Shown one piece after another: positions 33,011-64,000 of a stretch of 64,000 bases of DNA (positions are counted from its first letter, which is position 1; every line of letters begins with the position of its first letter). The translations under genes were made by a program, and so were the position numbers. The stretch covers positions 8,002,758 to 8,066,757 of the forward strand of contig NC_134536.1 in NCBI RefSeq assembly GCF_050624435.1, in the 5' to 3' direction. A model generated the notes under the pieces. The model did no database searches. It was not told where the DNA came from and saw only the letters and a program-made list of their open reading frames with translations. This DNA comes from Tenrec ecaudatus (Eukaryota; Chordata; Mammalia; Afrosoricida; Tenrecidae).

Positions 33011-36000
33011 GTAAGGGCGGAGAGGCCTGGTCCGACCCAGCCCCAGCGTCACCCTCTTGGCATCCCTTCACCACAAAGAGCCCCCGGAGCCCCGCCGGCC
33101 GTTTTCCGCTTCTGGGCGGCGGCGGCAGCGCCCATCCCCGGCGTGAAGGGTCTGAGCGCAGCACGTGAGCGCCGCGCCGCATGGGCGTGGAGCCGGGCCG
33201 CGCCGCGCCGCCGTCTGGCCGTGCGCATTAGGTGGTGGCGCGGTGGCTCTTGTCCCCTCGGGGGCGCCGGCCCCGAGCTCTGGAGCCCGTTCTGCCCTGT
33301 CCTGACAGCTCACCCGTGCTAACACGGGCCGGGGACGTCGCAGTAAAATGATTAGTACGTTCTTCTCAAGTTAGGAGGGAACGCGATTCGCAACAAGCGT
33401 GGGTGCTGTTATTGGGCTTGGCTTTGAAAGCCTCTTGTAGATTTTCTAACACTTGGGCGAATTTGGACACAAAGGCAGCGCATCTTGTCATTCTGTTCCT
33501 GCATTGTTCAGTTCCTGGTAAAGAGACAGCTACTGTAACGGTTTTTATTTTTCGTTAATTGTTTTAAATAAAATGTACGTTGCACAGGCACACCCATAAA
33601 ACAGGCTTTTGACTTACTTAGGGGAGATTTGTGCAATTGAAATCCTACGCTTGCTGCTCATTTTAGCTGCCCTGGTGCAGTAGGGAGTTACTGACTTGGC
33701 TAACCACATGTCAGCAGTTGAAACCACCCGTTTCTGTCTCGGAGGAAGGTGACGCTTGCTGTCCCCTAAAGAGTTAGTCTCAGAAGCCCGCAGTAGTCGG
33801 CAGGGATTCAATGGCAGTGTATTTGCCCCAAGTTTGGGTGTCATCTTGTCATACAGATTTCGTGGGTTGAAATTATTTCCCTTAGAGTGGTAGATTTTTC
33901 TAATTTATTTTTCCCCACCTATTGATTATTTACAGTTATGGCTGCTGCTTCAATTGCCAATATTGTAAAAAGTTCTCTTGGTCCAGTTGGCTTGGATAAA
34001 ATGCTGGTGGATGATATTGGCGTAAGTACGCTCAGCTGTTGTGTATATGTTAACATAAAGGAATAGGATTAAACCATAGCTATTTAAATTGTATTGCCAG
34101 AACCTTGGTATTTGAAGACTAAGCTGACGATGGTGTGCCTGATGGGGTTCTGTTGATTTCAGGATGTGTTTCTGAAAGAGTTCTGTCGTCTCCCTCACAA
34201 TTCTCTTAGGATGTAACCATCACTAATGACGGTGCGACCATTCTGAAGTTACTGGAGGTTGAACACCCTGCCGCAAAGGTGCTATGTGAGCTGGCAGATC
34301 TCCAGGACAAAGAGGTTGGAGATGGAACCACTTCAGTGGTAGGTACTCTTTGCAGATTTTGACAATTCATTTTGTTTTCCCATTTGACTACTGCTTCACA
34401 TCTTAATAATAGATTAAAGTGGTTATGCTTGTGGGATAGATTAACATTGCCATGATCTGAAGAGGGAGGATTCTTTTAATGTCCTCCTTCTATATGAAAT
34501 GGCTGTACATTTACATAAGCCTTCCCTTTACAATTGTGTGGGGGGGCATTATTTGGAGTGCTTTTTTGTTGAACATATTTTAGAAGTTGACAATCAAGAA
34601 TTCAGAATAGAAATGTGAGAAATTGATTTGCCTTGTGACAGTAATGAGGGGGGAAATCGGTGAATAACCTGAGGTAATTTAAACTCAAACGTCCAGCACA
34701 GTGAAGTAGAAACACTTGTATGCTGAGTACAGCGATGATTCAAGCCAAAAAGGTGGTGGAGGTGGTGGGCGGCATATTTATGGATTATCATTCAGCCTTG
34801 AAGGAATAGATACACCTAGATTAATGAAACTGGCCTTTTGTCTTAGTTATTGGCTTTATGACCTGTCGAGCAAATAGTAGTTTCCCAAAATTAAATTCAA
34901 GTTTCATTTGCATTTTTAAGCTTCATAAACTAGTAAACCCAATTAGCATCAAGTTGATTCACAGTCGCGGTGACCCGGTGGAGTATTTAAATATATATAC
35001 ATATATTTAATCTTTTGGGAAGTATATCTTGAGGGTATTTAGGTATGGCTGAAGTACTAGTCTTTTGATTTGAATGAGTTAACCATTTGTGCCACCCACA
35101 GATATTTAGTATTCTGAAGGAAGAAGTGAACTGAGTTCAAAACCAAATCCTAGAATTGGGTAGAGAATTTGAGTAAACTCTGGATTTAACTTTTGGTGGG
35201 TATTTAATTTCTATAATGGGTATATAGTCCTAGTATTGTTCCTGCTGAACTAATTTCTTAGCCAGAACCATATTTTGGCCCCTAATTTTTGGCGTTGTGG
35301 AGTATGAAACAGTGTAGTGTGGTTAATGTGTGCTTGCTGTGGTGGTGGTTTTTACGTACACCATAGTCCAGTCCATACTGAACATTGTCAGATTTGAGAG
35401 CTTTAACTCCGCATTCAATGTTTTCTCTACAGGTTATTATTGCAGCAGAACTTCTAAAAAATGCAGATGAACTAGTCAAACAGAAAATCCATCCCACATC
35501 AGTTATTAGTGGCTATCGACTTGCTTGCAAGTAAGATTGTTATTTGATGTAATCATAAGTACATTGTTTTTAAATTTGATGGGAAAGAGCTGAGGTTTTG
35601 GTGTTCAGGCCAGTGTCTTTCCCGTTTGACCACCTCTTCAACCCTTAGTAACACATGGTAGTCGCTGTGCTTGTGGGATGAAGTGGTTTTGGCCATGATC
35701 TGAAGAGGGAGGTTTCGTGTGTCCTCTATGAAGTGACTGGACAGAAAAGGGAAACTCGTTGTTTTGACACTGTGTGACAATTTTGAAGTGTTGAGCAGTG
35801 GGTCTGTTTTCTCACCCGTGCCTTTAACAGGGAAGCTGTGCGTTATATCAGTGAAAACCTCATTATCAACACAGATGAACTTGGAAGAGATTGCCTAATT
35901 AATGCTGCTAAGACATCCATGTCCTCCAAAATCATTGGAATGTATCCTTGTGGGTAGTACAATAAAGTTTAGCCTTTTTCAAAAAGTAAGCGCTTAGGTT

Positions 36001-39000
36001 TCTGTCCTTCGATGATGATTGTTGCTATTGCATTACAGATGATATTGTATTGAAATTCTGGGGTGAGGGGTTTGGGGAGCATTACAGTGTTAAAATTTAA
36101 TATGTTGATATAACTGCAGTAGTTTGATAACCTAAGTGCTGGTGTTCGGTTTGTTTTCTCTTTGATGACTGGAATTGCTAAAAAGGGCATCCTTTTGAAT
36201 TACTCATTCATTTTTATGCATAATTTGTCTATTCCACATGTTAACGTGTTAATCATCCTTAAATGCTGCCTTAGAAATGGTGATTTCTTTGCTAATATGG
36301 TGGTGGATGCTGTACTCGCTGTTAAATACACAGATGGAAGAGGCCAGTCTCGATACCCAATCAATTCTGTTAATGTTTTGAAAGCCCATGGAAGAAGTCA
36401 GATGGAGAGTCTGCTGATCAGTGGCTATGCTCTGAACTGTGTGGTGGGATCCCAAGGTAAGAGTTAGGCTTGGGTCATGTGATGGGGATGGGGGACCATA
36501 GGTTAAATTGAACTTTTTGTGGACTGTCTACTGTATCTTTAAAGATGAATTACCCAAGACGTGTGAATGAATGGCTCTTAAATGAAACGGCAGGGGTGTG
36601 CATTAATCACTTAGTTTCTAGTAATTTAAGCATGCAACTTATAATAAATTACTTTTAATGGCATCTTCCATCCTATGGCTCATGTTGCACAATTAAAGGC
36701 TTAATCTGTTTGTGTATTATGTATGTATCAGTACTTCTCATTGTTTTGCTGCTAGGTGCGTTTTATATGAAATGTAACGTTGGACTTGGCAGTGAGAGAA
36801 CCTAATGCTCTGTTCAATTTCAGGCATGCCCAAGAGAATTGTTAATGCAAAAATTGCTTGCCTTGACTTCAGCTTGCAGAAAACTAAAATGAAGCTGGGT
36901 GTACAGGTGGTTATTACAGACCCTGAAAAACTGGACCAAATCAGACAAAGGTGGGTTTAGAGATTCTTTGTAGCCTTTAAAGGGATTGCTTATAAGTTAC
37001 ACTTGTATGTGAAAAGGACTAATCATGACATTAAAACAGAGATTTCCAAATTGAGTAGACCTAGTGCCCCTTTTCAGAAAGAAAATATACTACAATCCTA
37101 GATAAAAGTACAGCCCCTCTGGGACCTTCCAGTGCTAATGTGGTCCATGTTGGGAAACACTTTAGTTAACTGAAAAGATTGCTTGCTTTGTTGAATAGGC
37201 AGTGGATCCAGATAAGAAAGAACTCTTATGAAGTTGGTGGTGATGTTTATATCACAGGACTTTTAAGTGAATCTTGGAAAGTTTTCAGAGCTGTATTTTT
37301 TTAAAGATTGGGGTTTCTGTGCCATCCATGAAAATGGGTTTGGGGGTCAAAATTTGGGGTTATGTGTCTGTTGATTGTGAAGGCCAGGAGTTTGTATCTA
37401 AGTACAGTTCTTAGTTTGAGCCAGGGAGGGCTGATGTAACCTATCTTTGTTTTATAGAGAATCTGATATCACAAAGGAGAGAATTCAGAAGATCCTGGCG
37501 ACCGGGGCCAATGTTATTTTAAGTACTGGTGGCATTGACGATATGTGTCTTAAATACTTTGTGGAGGCTGGTGCAATGGCAGTTAGAAGAGTTTTGAAAC
37601 GGGACCTTAAGCGCATCGCTAAAGCTTCGGGGGGTATGTCTTCTGCCAGTGGCGTTTGTAGTAACCCATTGTGCTGAAACACTTTATTAGCTGGGTGAAG
37701 GGTCTTTTTACGTTAGGACATTGATTGACATGAAGCAGCGTCATAAAAAGTTTTCATTTTCTAGTGACGTGCTCCATTTTTATTGGGAAAGGCTAACACG
37801 GTATTGGAAAATTTCATGGAATCTGTTCACTTAAATTGTCAAGATTCCATTTTATACGGGCAGCTGTGTACCTGAATATCTTTGTCTTCAGTACCACTTT
37901 TGACATAAATAGTGAAGTCTTCGTAAGGAAGTTGTGTGAAGGAACAAGGTTTAAACCGTTTTTGTAATTATCTTTGCAGCTACTGTGCTGTCAACCCTGG
38001 CCAATCTGGAAGGTGAAGAGACGTTCGAAGCTGCTATGCTGGGACAAGCTGAAGAGGTGGTACAGGAGAGAATTTGTGATGATGAACTGATTTTAATAAA
38101 AAAGTAAGACTCGCGTTCTAAATTTATTAAAAATTTAGGTTTATCTGTCTCTACAAGTACATGTCAATTTGATTTTAATGTAAATTCATACTGACTCAAG
38201 CAAGCCTTAAAATACATTCAAACCAGTATATCAAATATTGTGAAATATTTGTATCAGTTTATAAGTTAATAGTATGTGATTGTTTCAAAATAAGTTTTTT
38301 AAAGGGGGGGATGTTTCGTTCACGTTAATTTAACGTATCCATAGAGGTGGGCATATTAAAAATGTCCATAAACCTAACGTTAAAGATTATGAGTTGTATA
38401 GTCTAAGTTCTATTCTGCCCTATAGGACCCTGAGTTGGAATTATTTGATGGCACTGAGGTGTTTTACATGGCTTCTGACATTGCCATTTTCCCATTGATT
38501 TGCTGGTATTGTCCCTCAGTGATGTGAGCAGTTATATGCATGGGATAGAATAGATGAGAACCTTGCAAATTGAGATGAAATCATTTTCTCTCTTCTGCGT
38601 GGTCTGGACATTGGCTTTGGTATGTAGTATGTCTAACCATATAGAGAGGATTTAAAAATATTCCTGGGAATTCGTATATATCTCATTCTATTTCAGTCAC
38701 ATCAAGTAAATTGTAAAACTGCTACCACAGTAAGTTTAAATTGTTCACTTTAAATGGTTTATGTGACATGAACCTCGAGTTTGTTGGGTTTTTAAAAAAT
38801 CATTTAGGGGCTCTTTCAGCAATCCATACATCAGTTGTTTCGAGCACATTTGTACATATGTTGCCATCATTTTGTAAACATGGTTTGAGCAGGATTTTTA
38901 AAAGGACATGTGCATTTAGAGCCAAGTGCTAATTGTACACTTGCTTATTTCTCTACAGCACTAAGGCACGTACCTCTGCATCCATTATCTTACGTGGGGC

Positions 39001-39990
39001 AAATGATTTCATGTGTGACGAGATGGAGCGCTCTTTACATGATGCTCTCTGTGTCGTGAAGAGAGTTCTGGAGTCGAAGTCTGTGGTTCCAGGTGGGGGT
39101 GCTGTAGAAGCGGCTCTTTCCATATACCTTGAAAACTATGCAACTAGCATGGTAAGCGCCGCACTCTGAAGCAGCTTTGGCATTTTCTTAAACCTTTACT
39201 GAGACCTTAATTGCTGCTGTGGGTTGGTTCATTTTTTTCTCCCTTTTCTCATCAAATTGTCTTTTTTCATGTAGGGGTCTCGGGAACAGCTCGCAATTGC
39301 AGAGTTTGCGAGATCTCTTCTTGTTATTCCTAACACCCTTGCTGTTAATGCTGCGCAGGACTCTACAGACTTGGTTGCAAAGTTAAGAGCTTTTCATAAC
39401 GAGGCTCAAGTTAACCCAGAACGTAAAAACCTAAAATGGTAAGCATGCTATTTCCAAGTTATTTTCATCAACTGTGTATTGTATGTGTTGAGGTTCATAA
39501 TAGGTATTTAGCCCTTCCTGCAATTTTTGTAGACATATCAAACACTTTAAAGTATGCACACCTTTTTGTTTCTTCGTAACTAATACAACAACTGACTACC
39601 TCTTCAGCTATTGGTGGGTCTTAACCCAACTCCCCGTTCTGGTGATCCAAGACCTGGTGTGATTGTTTCCAAAATGGAAATTTGCAGTCCCCAGAATTAT
39701 GTTCCATGTATACATGTGTGTGCGAGTTTTACATGAGCTTAATTTTAAAAGACTGTTTTGGTTTTAACTGCAGGATTGGCCTTGACTTGGTCAATGGGAA
39801 ACCTCGGGACAACAAGCAGGCAGGCGTGTTTGAGCCGACCATCGTCAAAGTCAAGAGTCTGAAATTTGCAACCGAGGCAGCAATCACCATTCTTCGGATC
39901 GACGATCTCATTAAATTACACCCGGAGAGTAAAGACAACAAGCACGGAGGGTATGAAGATGCTGTTCACTCCGGAGCCCTTGATGACTGA
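32947..39990 (+). CDS. TCP1: TCP1 (CCT1, TRiC chaperonin subunit alpha), complete
   Basis: Subunit alpha of the cytosolic hetero-oligomeric chaperonin that folds actin, tubulin and WD40 proteins with ATP. Twelve exons: 32947-33010, 33936-34021, 34210-34338, 35433-35530, 35831-35941, 36275-36456, 36824-36950, 37458-37633, 37980-38103, 38959-39151, 39275-39438, 39774-39990. All junctions are in phase, giving 1,671 nt (556 codons plus stop), the human length. Group II chaperonin signatures are intact: [27 protein letters not shown] with NDGAT at 56-60, GDGTTS at 87-92 for ATP phosphates, and [11 protein letters not shown] in exon 10. Close to human with scattered changes (C-terminus GALDD rather than GALND). 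Two introns hold snoRNA-like sequences. The 3' end is convergent with ACAT2. Confidence 0.98.
33668..33825 (+). repeat. AfroSINE in TCP1 intron 1
   Basis: CCCTGGTGCAGTAGGGAGTT, then CATGTCAGCAGTTGAAACCA and the tail CAATGGCAGTGTATTTG. Confidence 0.8.
33936..34021 (+). CDS. TCP1: TCP1 exon 2
   Basis: Residues 22-50 with [20 protein letters not shown], the first TCP-1 signature. Acceptor TTTACAG, donor GTAAGT. Confidence 0.97.
34210..34338 (+). CDS. TCP1: TCP1 exon 3, nucleotide-binding motifs
   Basis: Residues 51-93 carrying NDGAT and GDGTTS, the phosphate-contacting loops of the ATP site. Donor GTAGGT, phase 0 out. Confidence 0.97.
34379..34512 (+). ncRNA. H/ACA box snoRNA in TCP1 intron 3
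   Basis: 134 nt with a full H/ACA layout. The first hairpin is closed by CCCA (34379-34382) and TGGG (34432-34435), with an inner ACTACT/AGTGGT stem and an apical TTAAT/ATTAA stem. The H box is AGATTA (34438-34443). The second hairpin has GCCAT/ATGGC and GGAGGA/TCCTCC stems. The ACA box at 34507-34509 is three bases from the end. Human TCP1 introns host SNORA20 and SNORA29. I cannot say from memory which one this is. Confidence 0.8.
35433..35530 (+). CDS. TCP1: TCP1 exon 4
   Basis: Residues 94-125, [20 protein letters not shown] onward. Donor GTAAGA, phase 2 out. Confidence 0.97.
35621..35746 (+). ncRNA. Second H/ACA snoRNA-like sequence in TCP1 intron 4
   Basis: 126 nt clearly related to the intron 3 snoRNA: it shares TGCTTGTGGGAT and GCCATGATCTGAAGAGGGAG in the same order. 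The CCC/GGG closing stem, the GAGG/CCTC apical stem and an ACA at 35741-35743 are kept. The hinge reads ATGAAGTGG and lacks a good ANANNA H box. It may be a diverged paralogue or a decayed copy. Confidence 0.6.
35831..35941 (+). CDS. TCP1: TCP1 exon 5
   Basis: Residues 126-162, with [12 protein letters not shown] at the equatorial/intermediate hinge. Donor GTATCC is non-consensus beyond GTAT but gives the correct phase. Confidence 0.95.
36275..36456 (+). CDS. TCP1: TCP1 exon 6
   Basis: Residues 163-223: [20 protein letters not shown] and the start of the apical domain. Donor GTAAGA. Confidence 0.97.
36824..36950 (+). CDS. TCP1: TCP1 exon 7
   Basis: Residues 224-265, [20 protein letters not shown] in the apical domain. 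Donor GTGGGT. Confidence 0.97.
37458..37633 (+). CDS. TCP1: TCP1 exon 8
   Basis: Residues 266-324, including [20 protein letters not shown] in the apical domain. Donor GTATGT. Confidence 0.97.
37980..38103 (+). CDS. TCP1: TCP1 exon 9
   Basis: Residues 325-365, [20 protein letters not shown] onward. Acceptor TTTGCAG, donor GTAAGA. Confidence 0.96.
38395..38462 (+). repeat. AfroSINE tail remnant in TCP1 intron 9
   Basis: AAGTTCTATTCTGCCCTATA, then TTGGAATTATTTGATGGCAC. Confidence 0.6.
38790..38900 (-). mobile_element. Family T 3' fragment in TCP1 intron 9
   Basis: AAAATCATTTAGGGGCTCTT, then CGAGCACATTTGTACATATG on plus, the reversed family 3' end. Confidence 0.75.
38959..39151 (+). CDS. TCP1: TCP1 exon 10
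   Basis: Residues 366-430: [20 protein letters not shown] and [17 protein letters not shown], the return into the intermediate and equatorial domains. Donor GTAAGC. Confidence 0.97.
39275..39438 (+). CDS. TCP1: TCP1 exon 11
   Basis: Residues 431-484, with [20 protein letters not shown], part of the equatorial domain. Donor GTAAGC. Confidence 0.97.
39774..39990 (+). CDS. TCP1: TCP1 exon 12 and stop
   Basis: Residues 485-556: [20 protein letters not shown] and the C-terminal [10 protein letters not shown], ending at TGA. Its last bases fall within the predicted ACAT2 3' UTR on the other strand. Confidence 0.97.
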
Positions 39991-39995
39991 TGTGC

Positions 39996-40001
39996 TTTAT
40001 T
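39996..40001 (-). terminator. ACAT2: ACAT2 poly(A) signal, next to the TCP1 stop codon
   Basis: AATAAA on the minus strand, 143 nt past the ACAT2 stop and 6 bp from the TCP1 stop on the other strand. The normal 10-30 nt spacing puts cleavage inside TCP1 exon 12. I see no other canonical signal between the ACAT2 stop and this point. Confidence 0.75.
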
Positions 40002-40041
40002 TATAACTTTGTTAGGTGCACTGGTAGAGCATTAGGTTCAC

Positions 40042-40047
40042 ATTAAA
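40042..40047 (+). terminator. TCP1: TCP1 poly(A) signal
   Basis: ATTAAA 52 nt past the stop, followed by a G/T-rich run (GGGTGGTTGTTGGTTCTG) from about 40069. This predicts cleavage near 40060. Confidence 0.7.
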
Positions 40048-40143
40048 ATGATAATGCTGTCATTCCTTGGGTGGTTGTTGGTTCTGTTTACACATTATAA
40101 CTCAGCACTCCCTGAAGGTGGGTGAGGTTCATAAAAACAAGTT

Positions 40144-63876
<23,733 letters not shown>

Positions 63877-64000
63877 CTAACAGTTCTGAAGGAAGTTCAC
63901 TTACGTCCCGGGCCTGAGGCCCCTCACATGCAAACACGGAGTTGAGCCTATGAAGAAAGCCACCAAAAGAAGGTGGGCCCTTTTCCCTACACATGGCTCT

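Noticed and set aside
32420-33322. 300-codon frame across the TCP1 promoter
   Set aside because: Open only because of CpG-island composition. The real TCP1 start with a phase-correct exon lies inside it in another frame.
36600-36694. Possible third H/ACA snoRNA in TCP1 intron 6 (GCAAC...GTTGCACAATT)
   Set aside because: A closing stem and ACA are present but there is no ANANNA H box or convincing 5' hairpin. Kept out of the feature list.

Overview
This is mammalian nuclear DNA. It has multi-exon genes with GT/AG splice sites, CpG islands, AATAAA signals and dense interspersed repeats. Two repeat signatures narrow the source. tRNA-derived AfroSINEs (about 30 copies or pieces) and an RTE/BovB-type LINE with a matching 3' end point to Afrotheria. 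SPIN and OposCharlie3-like hAT transposons, known for patchy horizontal spread that includes tenrecs, point to a tenrec (lesser hedgehog tenrec, Echinops telfairi, is my best guess; this is inference).

The gene order is the conserved block of human 6q25.3, here in reverse: PNLDC1 (minus, 5' exons at about 1.4-15.0 kb), MRPL18 (minus, 21.8-31.1 kb, complete), TCP1 (plus, 32.9-40.0 kb, complete, 12 exons) and ACAT2 (minus, 40.1-63.8 kb, exons 2-9; exon 1 lies beyond the right edge). MRPL18 and TCP1 are divergent with separate CpG-rich starts about 1.9 kb apart. TCP1 and ACAT2 are convergent: the only poly(A) signal I see for ACAT2 lies 6 bp past the TCP1 stop codon, so the two mRNAs should overlap. 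I assembled reading frames exon by exon. MRPL18 (180 codons), TCP1 (556) and ACAT2 (379 of an expected 397) stay in phase at every junction.

The products are unrelated housekeeping or germline functions: a pre-piRNA 3' trimmer (PNLDC1), a mitochondrial large-subunit ribosomal protein (MRPL18), a subunit of the cytosolic chaperonin TRiC/CCT (TCP1) and cytosolic acetoacetyl-CoA thiolase (ACAT2). Two TCP1 introns carry related H/ACA snoRNA-like sequences.

The introns are packed with transposable elements. There are three processed pseudogenes with target-site duplications (CHCHD2 in PNLDC1, EEF1A1 and TRMT112 in ACAT2, all in the sense direction of the host gene). Others are RTE LINE pieces, an internally deleted mariner, ERV-L integrase/dUTPase remnants, a solo LTR with a perfect 5-bp duplication, a retroposed LTR-type transcript, and an abundant 3'-anchored non-coding retroposon family that I cannot name (called family T here). 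The most unusual structure is a 1,129-bp minisatellite in ACAT2 intron 3. It appears to have grown from the reverse-transcriptase coding sequence of an RTE element.
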